A stretch of 21,853 nt of DNA from Bacteroidota bacterium. Lineage in GTDB: Bacteria > Bacteroidota > Bacteroidia > NS11-12g > UBA955. Numbering within the stretch: the first letter of the stretch is position 1; each line of letters begins with the position of its first letter. Below the pieces are notes generated by a model. That model did not search any database, was not told the DNA's origin, and worked only from the letters and a program-made list of their open reading frames with translations. The stretch spans positions 1 to 21,853 of the forward strand of contig VMCP01000182.1 of NCBI GenBank assembly GCA_008081305.1. Reading direction: 5' to 3'. The translations under genes were made by a program, and so were the position numbers. Positions 6,617 through 16,006 of the stretch are shown piece after piece.

Positions 6617-9600
6617 ATGTCCCGTTTATTGCGATTTGGCCTCAGTATGTTTTTGTTGTCTGTGATGCAACTTTCCTATGGTCAAGATGTGAAGAGATTT
6701 AGCAATGACCCCGTCACTTTTATTGCCGAATTAGAAGTAAAATATTCTCAAATCAAGGATAGAAAAGTTGTAAAAGAGTTTGAAGAGTTTAAGCTCAATT
6801 GGCTTAACGGCAAGTATAATCCAGAACAGCAACGATATCTGATTAAGATATCCAATAAAATGTTGGAACAGAGGATGAATCTAACACCTGTTTTTCTACT
6901 TTTTTACAAGGACTATACACAGAGTTTAGACAATAAATTGTTGGGGGAGTGGAAGGCTATCGCAGATCAATTGGTATCCCGAGGGAATTCGGACTTTCTA
7001 TCTTTTTTGAAGGTGACCAATGGCTTGTTGTACAATAACAGATTGTTCGAGCGTGGTGATCGTTTTTGGGAGTTTGACTCCACGGAGTATCATATGAAAT
7101 TTGAAAATGAGCGATTAGCCATTGTCTTTGATGATGTCTTACTCAGAGGTGTGGCCATAAATGACACCATCGAGATTTCTACAAAAGGTGTATGTTACCC
7201 TTTGGAACCATTATGGGAAGGAGTTAAAGGAGAGACAAGCCTTTCAAGAAAGTTTCCTAATGAAAATACAAAAATTTCGTTCAATGAATTCGCTATCAAA
7301 TTGGATGATTTCAGATATTCTGTGGATACCGTACTATTTCATTATCCAAGATTTTTTGAAACGCCCGTTGCCGGTTCATACAAGGATGAATTACAAGACT
7401 TTTTCAATGAAGCATTAAAAAGGAAGTCAAAGTTTCCTCAATTTGTGTCCTTCCAAAATGATTTAAAGATTAAAGGTATCGTGGGTAAGCAGTCCGTTTT
7501 TACTGGGGGATTCTCACTTTTAGGCAATGTGATTAACACGGCAACAGTAGATGGGAAACCTTCTTACATCGATATTTTCTTTAAGGATAAAAAGAAGTCT
7601 ACGCTCAAAAGTAAAGGCTTCCGTATTGCTAATGGGATCGCCTCTGCTGAAAAAATTGAGTTTAAAATGTATCTCGATTCTGGCGCAACGATTTTTCATC
7701 CATCCATAAATGTGAGTTTCAATTATGCAGAGAACCAGTTAGTACTTGAAAAAGGGGAAGACGGATTAATGCGAGGTGTATTTGAGGATAATTATCACAA
7801 TATGAGCATTGATGTACAAACCATGCGTTGGAAAATCGATGAGCCTTTTGTGGACTTTGATAACTTCAACAACGATAAACCTGCCATTTTCGAATCAAAT
7901 GACTTCTACCGTCAGATCTATTACGATAAAATTCAAGGGGTATTACCTGCGAATCCTTTGGAATTGATTTACAGGTTTTACTTAAGAATGCCCCCAGATC
8001 CATTAGAAAGAGATTTAAAGAAATTATTAAAGAAGCTTTACTTGAGTAAGCCCCGAGACAATGAAAGAATTAAGCAAGTTGCGGCGCGCTTATCCCAAAG
8101 GAAAAGAGAACGTAAAGCCAAATATATAACGCCAGAGAGGCGCACCTTTACGTTACAAGAGTATTGCGAATATTATGATTGCGTTCCAAATGCCATGGAG
8201 CATCCATTCATTGATTTACACGATAATGGGTATGTTGTGTATGATTTTGAGAATGATACGGTCAGGATTACGGATAAACTGTTCAACTATATCTACTGTA
8301 ATAAGAAATCTAAAGATTACGATGTTATTCGTTTATCGAGTGTGATTGCTGCTAGACCTAATGCCACATTGAATATTCTATCCAATGAGATGAATATTGA
8401 AGGTGTGGCGGCCTTTAATTTCTCCGATTCTCAAACCGTATATGTGGTGCCTAAAGAACAACAAGTCAAATTAACAAAAAACAGGACGCTTGAATTTGGA
8501 GGAAAGGTAAGTGCTGGACGTTTTGAGTTCTATGGAGATAAATACACCTTTAACTACCCAAGGTTTGATGTGTATTTTGAAGTGATTGATTCGATGAAAA
8601 TGTATTTCCCCGACGAGTCCGGAGTCCGTTTAAGGCCGGTTAAATCTGTGTTTAGAAATATTGGTGGTCCCTTATTTATTGATAAACCCAACAACAAATC
8701 AGGTAATATAGATTATCCGGAATACCCCATATTTAAGTCAAACCGCGGAGGAGATGTGCTCTACGATAAACCAAGTATCCATGGTGGGCAATATATCGCG
8801 GATCGCTTCAAATTTACCGTAGACCCGTTTACGATCGATAGCTTAGATAATTTTACTATTGACGGTTTGAAATTTGATGGGACCTTCTATTCAGCAGATA
8901 TTTTTCCGGTTTTTAGACATTACGTATACATTCAACCAGATTATAGCTTAGGTTTTGTAAAAACCACGCCTGCTGGCGGCCTACCTATGTATAAAGGGAA
9001 AGGAAAGGGAGATATGACTTTGAACTTATCCGAAGTAGGTTTTTATGGTGAGACTGGTGGCATTGACTATGAAACTTCAAAAACGAAGTTTTCAAGGATA
9101 TTAATGCTTCCCGATAGTACGGTGGGCCCGATCAATACATATGATTTGAATGAAAGTACGCTGTATGCCGAGGCTCATACACAAAATGCAGAACTCACTT
9201 GGTTACCGTATCAAGATAAATACAAGATTACAACCAAAGAGTGGCCGATGAAGACCTTTGCCGCAGCACATGATTTTCGTGGTACCACCACACAATCACC
9301 AAGGAAATTACTAGGTGATGGTTTATTGAAATGGGATTTAGCGGAATTTGAAAGCCGTGAAATGCATCTTCAACCGAAAAAATCAGTGGCCCAACAGGCT
9401 AATTTGAGGATATACACTCAAGATACCTCAAAGATGGCATTTGCCTCTAATAATATTAATGGTGAAATGGACTTCCAAAGCCGGGTGGGTAGTTTTAGGT
9501 CAAATGTTCCAGGACAGATTACCAAGTTTCCATTCAATATGTACCAAACTAATCTGAGCGATTATATATGGAAGATGGATGCTAAAACCATTTCTGCAAA

Positions 9601-11149
9601 TGTGGGAAGTACGATGGCAGGTATTACGCCTGACTTTATGAGTATCAATGAACGGCAAGATAGCCTGCATTTTGAGGGTAGAAAAGGGTTGTACAGCTTG
9701 GAAGATTACACACTAAAAGTTTCAGAAATACCTCATATTGACTTTGCAGATTCACGATTGTTCCTTTCAGACGGCAAGGTAACGATCAGAGAGCGTGCTA
9801 ATATGGACACGGTCTTTGACGCTCGTATCGTAGCCAACAGAAAGGATAAATTCCATAATATCAAAAAGGTTACAGCCAAGATTTTCGGTAAATATGGAAT
9901 TGGTGCAAGCGGTGAATATCAATACATTTCAAAAACTGGGAAAAATCAGAAAGTATTCTTTGATAGTATGATTGTAGACCGACGGGATCGATTACTCCAT
10001 GCTTTCGGAGGGATAAAAGCGGAGAACGATTTTACACTCGATACAAAAATCAAGTTCAAGGGTAGTACACATTTGGTATCTAATAATAAAGAGTTACGAT
10101 TTAGGGGGTTAATCAAAACAGATCATTCTTTCAGTTTTATGAGAGAGTCGGCTTGGTGTAAATTTGATGGTGATGTCAATCCGGCGGATGTGGTCATCCC
10201 CATGAATCCACCGAAAAATATCGGTGGTGCCCGGATGTTTGTTGGTTTACACGTAGCCAAAGATTCTTCGCACATTTATCCGGTATTCAACTCAACCAAA
10301 CGACGTTTGGCTGATAACGATGTCACCCAAGACACTGGAATACTATTTTGGGATCACGATAAAGAAAGTTTCTTTACCGGCAACAAGGCGAGACTGAGAG
10401 AAGGTGCAAAGCGTGGAGGGTTTCTTCAGTTTAATGAATCAAACCACAGCATTCATGCGGAAGGAATAATGGACTTTGGCGTAGAGTCGGATTTTGTAAA
10501 ATTCAGAACTGCAGGTTCAGCCGATTTGGCACCGAGGGATACTTCGTTTGTATTTGATTTAACCATGCTCATGGATTTTCCATTGCATGAGGATTTTAAA
10601 AAGAGATTAGCTGAGTTGTTCTTAGGAGAAGATGTTGGAGAGGCGGATATCGATACGGATAAGTTCAAAAATGATTTGCATCAATTAATTGATGATACAA
10701 AATTGAGGAATTCAATGCTTGAGCAAGTGGAAACGAAGAAGCAAATTAAAGGGAATATGAACTTACTTTCTGGTAAAGATGAAACCAATTATAATTTCAT
10801 CTTCACCAATGCTTCCTTCCGCTGGGATAGTAAGGCACGTGGAATGTATTCAGATAAGGGGTTAACTCTTGTATCCATGTTCGGAATCCCAATGAATAAG
10901 AATATTTCAGCCACCATGTACATGGAAGCGAGGAGAGGGGCAGAGAAAATGCACATTTACCTCGATGATGGAGACAATAAGGTGTATTTCTATGTTCGTC
11001 CCTACATGGTGAATATTTATACCAATGACGATAGGTTATTGGAAATAATGGGAGAAACAAACGGAAAAGTCAAACCTAGAGATTTTGCCGTTTCCATTGC
11101 TGGAGAGAGAGCGGTTGATCGTTTTATTCGTAAAATCGGGTTGGATTAA
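6617..11149 (+). CDS. Very large secreted protein of unknown function (1510 residues)
   Basis: I do not recognise a named domain. A signal peptide is clear (MSRLLRFGLSMFLLSVMQL, cleavage near SYGQ-D at about residue 23) with no lipobox and no further membrane segment, so the protein is periplasmic or outer-membrane associated. Most of it looks beta-rich, with alternating hydrophobic residues and many D, N, G and aromatic residues. A strongly basic helical stretch lies near residues 463-508 and an acidic helical one near 1330-1375. A block near 1015-1105 contains IPHIDFADSRLFLSDGKVTI, ERANMDTVFDARIVAN and FGKYGIGASGEYQYI, which I recall as recurring in other large Bacteroidota hypothetical proteins. 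The C-terminus (RAVDRFIRKIGLD) does not look like a T9SS sorting domain. Repeated short beta modules could indicate a beta-solenoid or an AsmA/LptA-like hydrophobic groove, but that is speculation. It has its own -7-like box, and its stop overlaps truA tail to tail. Confidence 0.85.
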   Translation: MSRLLRFGLSMFLLSVMQLSYGQDVKRFSNDPVTFIAELEVKYSQIKDRKVVKEFEEFKLNWLNGKYNPEQQRYLIKISNKMLEQRMNLTPVFLLFYKDYTQSLDNKLLGEWKAIADQLVSRGNSDFLSFLKVTNGLLYNNRLFERGDRFWEFDSTEYHMKFENERLAIVFDDVLLRGVAINDTIEISTKGVCYPLEPLWEGVKGETSLSRKFPNENTKISFNEFAIKLDDFRYSVDTVLFHYPRFFETPVAGSYKDELQDFFNEALKRKSKFPQFVSFQNDLKIKGIVGKQSVFTGGFSLLGNVINTATVDGKPSYIDIFFKDKKKSTLKSKGFRIANGIASAEKIEFKMYLDSGATIFHPSINVSFNYAENQLVLEKGEDGLMRGVFEDNYHNMSIDVQTMRWKIDEPFVDFDNFNNDKPAIFESNDFYRQIYYDKIQGVLPANPLELIYRFYLRMPPDPLERDLKKLLKKLYLSKPRDNERIKQVAARLSQRKRERKAKYITPERRTFTLQEYCEYYDCVPNAMEHPFIDLHDNGYVVYDFENDTVRITDKLFNYIYCNKKSKDYDVIRLSSVIAARPNATLNILSNEMNIEGVAAFNFSDSQTVYVVPKEQQVKLTKNRTLEFGGKVSAGRFEFYGDKYTFNYPRFDVYFEVIDSMKMYFPDESGVRLRPVKSVFRNIGGPLFIDKPNNKSGNIDYPEYPIFKSNRGGDVLYDKPSIHGGQYIADRFKFTVDPFTIDSLDNFTIDGLKFDGTFYSADIFPVFRHYVYIQPDYSLGFVKTTPAGGLPMYKGKGKGDMTLNLSEVGFYGETGGIDYETSKTKFSRILMLPDSTVGPINTYDLNESTLYAEAHTQNAELTWLPYQDKYKITTKEWPMKTFAAAHDFRGTTTQSPRKLLGDGLLKWDLAEFESREMHLQPKKSVAQQANLRIYTQDTSKMAFASNNINGEMDFQSRVGSFRSNVPGQITKFPFNMYQTNLSDYIWKMDAKTISANVGSTMAGITPDFMSINERQDSLHFEGRKGLYSLEDYTLKVSEIPHIDFADSRLFLSDGKVTIRERANMDTVFDARIVANRKDKFHNIKKVTAKIFGKYGIGASGEYQYISKTGKNQKVFFDSMIVDRRDRLLHAFGGIKAENDFTLDTKIKFKGSTHLVSNNKELRFRGLIKTDHSFSFMRESAWCKFDGDVNPADVVIPMNPPKNIGGARMFVGLHVAKDSSHIYPVFNSTKRRLADNDVTQDTGILFWDHDKESFFTGNKARLREGAKRGGFLQFNESNHSIHAEGIMDFGVESDFVKFRTAGSADLAPRDTSFVFDLTMLMDFPLHEDFKKRLAELFLGEDVGEADIDTDKFKNDLHQLIDDTKLRNSMLEQVETKKQIKGNMNLLSGKDETNYNFIFTNASFRWDSKARGMYSDKGLTLVSMFGIPMNKNISATMYMEARRGAEKMHIYLDDGDNKVYFYVRPYMVNIYTNDDRLLEIMGETNGKVKPRDFAVSIAGERAVDRFIRKIGLD

Positions 11150-11874
11150 TATTCGATTTTCGTGAGATGTAAACCGCAAGCGGGAACAGAAATGCCTGCT
11201 TGCGTGCGGTCTCCTGTTTCAATCAATTGACGGTGTTCTTCAATAGACATTTGTCCTTTTCCAACCAATATTTGTGTCCCTACAATGGCGCGAACCATAT
11301 TTCGTAAAAAACGATTCGCGGTAAGGTGGAGTACCCAATGATTGGGATCGCTAAATTCCCATTCCGCTTTAAACATTTCACATCGGTAATGTCCGCCAGA
11401 GGGCTCTCCTTTACAAAAGGCCTTGAATTCATGTTCTCCTCGTAAATCGATGCATGATTCCGCTAGTTTTTCTTTATTGAGTTCTTGATTATAATACCAA
11501 GAATGATGCCTTTTGAACGCATCAGGCTTTCTCAGAATATGGTATTCATAGGATCTAGAAGAAGCAGAAAATCGAGCATGAAAATCCTCCTCAACCGGTT
11601 TTATGTCGTGAACCACGATATCGTTAGGTAAGATGGATAAAAGCGAGTGTAGGGTTTTCTCTTGCTGGATTTCGCTTGGGAAATCAAAATGAGCGGTAAA
11701 TGCCTTGGCATGTACGCCTGTATCCGTTCTTCCACAACCAATCAAATCAACAGGTTCTCGAAGAATGGTATGTAATGCTTTTTCAGTGACCTCTTCAACG
11801 GTTAAGGCATTTGGTTGGATTTGCCAACCATGGTAATTGGTACCATCGTATTGTAAATCCAGTCGATACCTCAT
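11146..11874 (-). CDS. truA: tRNA pseudouridine(38-40) synthase TruA
   Basis: The enzyme converts U38-U40 in the tRNA anticodon arm to pseudouridine. The product is 242 residues, normal for the family. The opening RYRLDLQYDGTNYHGWQIQ and the catalytic block GCGRTDTGVHA, with the nucleophile Asp51, are both present. FLRNMVRAIVGT near 190-200 is the second conserved block. The ATG at 11874 directly follows the thiolase TAG (TAGATG), so the two leftward genes are almost certainly translated from one mRNA, although they share no obvious pathway. The TAA stop lies in the TTAA that also contains the stop of the large rightward gene. Confidence 0.96.
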   Translation of the reverse strand: MRYRLDLQYDGTNYHGWQIQPNALTVEEVTEKALHTILREPVDLIGCGRTDTGVHAKAFTAHFDFPSEIQQEKTLHSLLSILPNDIVVHDIKPVEEDFHARFSASSRSYEYHILRKPDAFKRHHSWYYNQELNKEKLAESCIDLRGEHEFKAFCKGEPSGGHYRCEMFKAEWEFSDPNHWVLHLTANRFLRNMVRAIVGTQILVGKGQMSIEEHRQLIETGDRTQAGISVPACGLHLTKIEY

Positions 11875-13077
11875 CTATTGAGCATTTTCAAATAGGATAG
11901 CTGAACCCTGTCCAACACCGATACACATTGTGGCTAATCCTAGCTTAAGTTTTGGGTTTTTCTTCATTTGGTGAAGAAGTGTAGCGCTGATCCGGGTACC
12001 GCTTGCTCCGAGTGGATGTCCGATGGCAATACTTCCACCATTATTATTCACTTTACTAGGATCAATTGCTAGTTCATCCATGCATGCGACGGCTTGAGCA
12101 GCAAATGCTTCGTTTAACTCAAATACGTCGATATCACCAATTTCTATTTGGCCATTTTTAAGAGCTTTTTGGGTAGCTGGAACAGGTCCAATTCCCATGT
12201 ATGCAGGATCTACTCCGGCCACACCAATGCTTTTGATTTTTGCTATGGGCGTCAGGTTGTGTTGTTTCAAGAATGCTTCGCTAACAATCAAACAAGCAGC
12301 AGCACCATCATTAATTCCTGAAGAATTACCAGCCGTTACCGTACCGTCTTTTTTGAATGCAGGTTTTAATCCTCCAAGAACCTCGATTGTACCGAGCCTC
12401 GGATGTTCATCGGTATCAAAAATGATATCATCCTTTTTTCTTTGAGGAATGGATACAGGGATGATTTCATCTTGAAAATCCCCCCTTTCTTTGGCTTGTG
12501 ACCATTTTAACTGCGATTCATAAGCAAACTGGTCCTGACGATCGCGACTAATATTGTATTTTTCTGCTACATTTTCGGCCGTCTCCCCCATGGAGTATGG
12601 GTGATGTAATTCAGAGAGTTTAGAATTTGTAAATCTCCAACCAATAGTGGTATCATAGATTTCTGGAACCCTCGAATAAGCTTTTTCTGATTTTGCCATA
12701 ACAAACGGTGCTCTTGTCATACTCTCCGTTCCTCCAGCGATAATGGCGTCTGCTTGACCACTTCGAATGGCCATGAATGCATTTTGCATAGATTGTAGAC
12801 CCGACGCACATAATCTATTCACCGTGTAACCAGGTATATGCTCGGGAAGACCAGCGAGTAATAAGGACATACGTGCTACATTTCGATTATCTTCTCCGGC
12901 TTGATTAGCCGCACCTAGGATGACCTCATCTATGGCATTCCAGTCAACCTGTTGGTTTCTGTTTATCAGCGCTTTAATTACGTGAGCAGCAAGATCATCC
13001 GGACGTTCATTCGCTAGTGTTCCACCAAATTTCCCAATTGGAGTGCGAAGAATATCCACCACAAAAACATCATTCAT
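11875..13077 (-). CDS. Acetyl-CoA acyltransferase, 3-oxoadipyl-CoA thiolase-like
   Basis: This is a thiolase-superfamily enzyme that cleaves or forms 3-ketoacyl-CoA. Starting at ATG 13077 it is 400 residues, the exact size of PcaF/PaaJ-type thiolases. The nucleophile C90 lies in VNRLCASGLQS, H354 in AIGHPLGASG, the second cysteine C385 in MCIGVGQGSA, and NEAF is at about 322-325. The signatures QAGEDNRNVARM (59-70), EIYDTTIGWRF (139-149) and ETAENVAEKYNISR resemble the 3-oxoadipyl-CoA thiolases of phenylacetate and protocatechuate breakdown more than general FadA or AtoB. No paa or pca gene is nearby, so the substrate is open. The frame extends 13 codons upstream to 13116, but those codons cross the probable -7 box and lack family similarity. 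Confidence 0.9.
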   Translation of the reverse strand: MNDVFVVDILRTPIGKFGGTLANERPDDLAAHVIKALINRNQQVDWNAIDEVILGAANQAGEDNRNVARMSLLLAGLPEHIPGYTVNRLCASGLQSMQNAFMAIRSGQADAIIAGGTESMTRAPFVMAKSEKAYSRVPEIYDTTIGWRFTNSKLSELHHPYSMGETAENVAEKYNISRDRQDQFAYESQLKWSQAKERGDFQDEIIPVSIPQRKKDDIIFDTDEHPRLGTIEVLGGLKPAFKKDGTVTAGNSSGINDGAAACLIVSEAFLKQHNLTPIAKIKSIGVAGVDPAYMGIGPVPATQKALKNGQIEIGDIDVFELNEAFAAQAVACMDELAIDPSKVNNNGGSIAIGHPLGASGTRISATLLHQMKKNPKLKLGLATMCIGVGQGSAILFENAQ

Positions 13078-13081
13078 GACA

Positions 13082-13089
13082 CAAAGGTC
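13082..13089 (-). promoter_or_regulatory. Putative -7 box of the thiolase-truA unit
   Basis: On the minus strand GACCTTTG matches TAnnTTTG except for its first base and ends 4 nt before ATG 13077. The same first-base change is seen at ribF. No clean -33 box is visible at 19 nt. The box lies inside the extra 13 codons of the longer reading frame, arguing against that longer start. Confidence 0.4.
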
Positions 13090-13123
13090 GCCAAAAAAAG
13101 TGCAAGGTTTTTTCAAATTTCAA

Positions 13124-13131
13124 TAGCTTTG
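13124..13131 (+). promoter_or_regulatory. Putative -7 box of the small membrane-anchored protein gene
   Basis: TAGCTTTG is a perfect TAnnTTTG ending 4 nt before the GTG at 13136. It supports that GTG over the ATG at 13166. It is part of a 58-bp divergent region shared with the thiolase gene. Confidence 0.5.
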
Positions 13132-13135
13132 TTCT

Positions 13136-13645
13136 GTGCGCAAAGCGTTTTCGGTAATAAGTGCAATGGTTATGCTTCTCTGGAGCCTGATTCCTCTCTG
13201 GGAAATCCAGCAGTTGGATGATTGGCGGAAACAAATGAAAACGAATCTGAGGCTTGAGCATTATGAATCACAAAATCTAGAATCCTTTTTGCTTCCAGTA
13301 TCCCATTATTCCAATCTAAAAACGGGCGATGAAATCGATTTCAACGGAAAGCGATACGATTTAATGCAGGTCCAAAAGGACGGAGCATATTATCATGTTG
13401 TTGCGTTTAATGACAAAAAGGAAAAGGCCCTCTTAATCCAGTTGGGATACAATATTCAAAAATCTTCGGGGGATGTGCCTTTGCCACCCCTAGCCGTAAG
13501 CAAGGTTAAATGGGTTTACTCACACGTGGAAGAGGTGAATAGTCGACTGTTTTTTGGTGGGAAACAATTTCCCTCTGCAACATTTTTAAAGGTAATTTCA
13601 CGATCTACTGAAATACCTACACCTCCACCTGAAGTTTTCGTTTGA
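13136..13645 (+). CDS. Small membrane-anchored or exported protein upstream of a TonB-dependent receptor
   Basis: The 169-residue product is not one I can name. It begins at GTG 13136, right after a TAGCTTTG box; the alternative ATG at 13166 would cut the hydrophobic segment short. Residues 6-23 form a single hydrophobic stretch (signal anchor or uncleaved signal). The body includes LKTGDEIDFNGKRYDLMQVQ (about 61-80) and HVVAFNDKKEKALL, reminiscent of small Bacteroidota proteins found next to TonB-dependent receptors or metal genes, and the tail is proline-rich (PTPPPEVFV). No Cys or His clusters that would suggest metal or haem binding are seen. It ends 71 bases before the receptor gene and is likely co-transcribed with it, so a helper role in uptake is possible but unproven. 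Confidence 0.75.
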   Translation: MRKAFSVISAMVMLLWSLIPLWEIQQLDDWRKQMKTNLRLEHYESQNLESFLLPVSHYSNLKTGDEIDFNGKRYDLMQVQKDGAYYHVVAFNDKKEKALLIQLGYNIQKSSGDVPLPPLAVSKVKWVYSHVEEVNSRLFFGGKQFPSATFLKVISRSTEIPTPPPEVFV

Positions 13646-13661
13646 TTACGTTATTTCGATT

Positions 13662-13678
13662 TACCGTGGACTACGGTA
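13662..13678 (+). repeat. Short inverted repeat before the receptor gene
   Basis: TACCGT-ggact-ACGGTA is a perfect 6-bp inverted repeat lying between the small protein gene and the receptor start. Only a weak T-rich stretch follows (ATTTCT), so it is a poor terminator; it could be an attenuating hairpin, an operator, or chance. Confidence 0.3.
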
Positions 13679-13716
13679 GTATTTCTACATTTTCAAACTA
13701 AAACAGCTTTTCCTAA

Positions 13717-15972
13717 ATGAATAAAAAATCATTCGCAGTGATCATGGCTTTTTGGAGCTTGTGGTGCACTGCACAATATGAAGACTCAACAGAAATAGAG
13801 TCCTTTGAAGAAGTATTAATTAGTGCCGATCGATATGGGGCAAAACGCTCGCAATCGGTACAAGAAATTGAAGTTATTTCTTCCAAGAGATTAGAAGAAA
13901 TCCAAGGAGCAACCCTGGCAGATGCTTTAACCCAGAGCGGAAAGGTCTTTATTCAAAAAAGCCAGATGGGAGGCGGAAGCCCGGTTTTGAGAGGATTTGA
14001 GGCGAGTCGTGTCTTGATCTTGATAGACGGAATTCGGATGAATAATGCCACATTCCGCGCGGGTCACTTGCAAGATATCATCAGTATCGATCCATTTTCC
14101 TTGGAAAAAATGGAAGTAAATTTTGGCTCGGGGTCAACACTTTTTGGTTCAGATGCCATGGGTGGAGCATTGTATTTAAAAACCCGCGACCCCAAAATAG
14201 ATGGTTCAGAACGATGGATTCCCAAAGCGAATATCAGATTCCAAAGTGCAACCAGCGGAATCAGTGCCAATACATCTTTGGAATACAGAGGAAACGATTG
14301 GGGATGGTTATTGAATCTCACACATTCACAATGGGGTGATCTACGCATGGGTAGTCGTTCCTACACCAAACTCGATGATGATTTTGGACTGCAACCGTAT
14401 TATGTTGAACCCTTATCAAATCCGTCTAGATTATTTTATGATTCTATATTAATCAATCCAGACCCGAAGATTCAACCTCATACAGGATATGCTCAATCGG
14501 ATGTTTTGTTAAAAGGTATCTGGATGAATAAAGGGAAGCATATCATCAACCTGCAGGGTTCATTTGCTCCGCGAATACCTCGATTTGATAGGATGCAATT
14601 TTACGCGCCACCTGATATCATTGACCCGAGGCCAAATTACACAGCTTTCAATTACGGTTATTGGTCGTATGAGCCCCAAAATCGGGCATTGCTCTCTTAT
14701 ACTTACGAACCCATTGAACATCAACAACGATTCAGAGTTGCCCACCAGCGATTTGACGTCGGTCGGGTATCTAGGGCCTTTAACAAACCGAATTTGAGAA
14801 AACAACGGGATCAAATCAACATGAGTACCTTCAATTACGATCGGGTAGATTATTGGCGTGACTGGGATATTAGATCAGGAATGGAATACGTATTCAATCA
14901 TGTCAAAAGTTCTGGAATCTCGATTGATCAATTCACTAAAAAAGAGATCACTAGTAAGTCGAGATATGCCGATTCTTTTGGGATAACTCAAGCCACCGCT
15001 TTGTTTTCACATTGGCGAAAGAATTGGGGAGATTACACCGTGATGATGGGCGCTAGATTAACGTATTACAAGCTAAATGCAGCATATAAAACAGTGAATT
15101 CTTGGGAATTGCCGCTTCAGGATATCTCTTTTTCTCATTTTGCTCCAAGTTTTAATGTGGGGATTATCAGAAAGATAAAAGAAAATCTGCTACTTAAAAC
15201 CTCATTCAATCAGGCATTCCGAAATCCAAATATCGACGATATGTCAAAGGTGTTTGAGTCTCAACGAGGGCTTAAATTGCTTCTCCCTTCTCCGAGCCTA
15301 ACACCCGAGTTCGCGTATACATTTGATTTAAATGTTAACTATAAGTTTCGCTCAAAGATTTACATCGAGGCCGGAGTTTATCACACGTGGATACAGGATT
15401 TGATGTCAGATGCATTTGGCGAAGTAGCCGGACAGGATTCTCTGGAATGGGACGGAATCATGACACCAATTTACCAGATTCAAAATGTGGGTAATGGATA
15501 TATACAAGGATTTTTTGCTAGTATTCAGTATCGATTCTTGAAATCGTGGATGGCAAAATTTTCAATCACCGAAACCCGAGGTCGTGTTCGGTTTGGGAAC
15601 GATATTTTGGAGCAACCATTAGATCATATTCCACCTTTATACGGTCAGGTTTCCTTGCGTTGGCAACGTGGATTGGCTTGGTTGGAGGGCCAATATTTAT
15701 TTAATGAAGATAAACCCTTAGAAGAGTATTCAATCAGTGGAGAGGACAATCTGAAGTATACCCCAGGTTTTATAAACGGAGTAGGGAATGTTAATTCTGA
15801 AGGCAATCCAGCTTGGGGTATTTGGAACCTTCGCGGTGGTTACGGAATCAACAAATACTGGAAATTTGGTATTGCGGTTGAGAATATTTTGGATTTAAGG
15901 TATCGGGTTTTTGCCAGTGGATTAACTTCAGCAGGAAGAAATATTTCACTTAATGTAAGTTATACTTTTTAA
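13717..15972 (+). CDS. TonB-dependent outer-membrane receptor, haem/hemoglobin-receptor-like
   Basis: The 751-residue product has a signal peptide (cleavage near TAQ-Y, about residue 20), a TonB-box-like EEVLISA (31-37), a plug domain and a C-terminal beta-barrel ending in the aromatic SYTF. There is no carboxypeptidase-like N-terminal extension, so it is not SusC-like. The plug blocks GGGSPVLRGFEASRVLILID (85-104), IRMNNATFRAGHLQD (106-120) and FGSGSTLFGSDAMGGALY (136-153) resemble the hemoglobin/transferrin/lactoferrin receptor group. The barrel contains FRNPNIDDMSKVFES near residue 501 and PSPSLTPEFAYT near 527, equivalent to the FRAP and NPNL boxes of haem receptors, though imperfect. The likely role is import of haem or an iron-siderophore using TonB energy. 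No hmu transport genes are adjacent. Confidence 0.88.
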   Translation: MNKKSFAVIMAFWSLWCTAQYEDSTEIESFEEVLISADRYGAKRSQSVQEIEVISSKRLEEIQGATLADALTQSGKVFIQKSQMGGGSPVLRGFEASRVLILIDGIRMNNATFRAGHLQDIISIDPFSLEKMEVNFGSGSTLFGSDAMGGALYLKTRDPKIDGSERWIPKANIRFQSATSGISANTSLEYRGNDWGWLLNLTHSQWGDLRMGSRSYTKLDDDFGLQPYYVEPLSNPSRLFYDSILINPDPKIQPHTGYAQSDVLLKGIWMNKGKHIINLQGSFAPRIPRFDRMQFYAPPDIIDPRPNYTAFNYGYWSYEPQNRALLSYTYEPIEHQQRFRVAHQRFDVGRVSRAFNKPNLRKQRDQINMSTFNYDRVDYWRDWDIRSGMEYVFNHVKSSGISIDQFTKKEITSKSRYADSFGITQATALFSHWRKNWGDYTVMMGARLTYYKLNAAYKTVNSWELPLQDISFSHFAPSFNVGIIRKIKENLLLKTSFNQAFRNPNIDDMSKVFESQRGLKLLLPSPSLTPEFAYTFDLNVNYKFRSKIYIEAGVYHTWIQDLMSDAFGEVAGQDSLEWDGIMTPIYQIQNVGNGYIQGFFASIQYRFLKSWMAKFSITETRGRVRFGNDILEQPLDHIPPLYGQVSLRWQRGLAWLEGQYLFNEDKPLEEYSISGEDNLKYTPGFINGVGNVNSEGNPAWGIWNLRGGYGINKYWKFGIAVENILDLRYRVFASGLTSAGRNISLNVSYTF

Positions 15973-16006
15973 AGGTGTTATTAGCTGGGAATCAGGTAGG
16001 TACTCT

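Noticed and set aside
10453..11060. Minus-strand open frames inside the 3' end of the large gene
   Set aside because: Short, no start context and composition that reads as a frame shadow; the plus frame is intact throughout.
13078..13116. Longer thiolase start adding 13 residues (MKKPCTFFGDLCV)
   Set aside because: The extension crosses the probable -7 box and lies outside the family alignment, which begins at MNDVFVVDILRTPIG.
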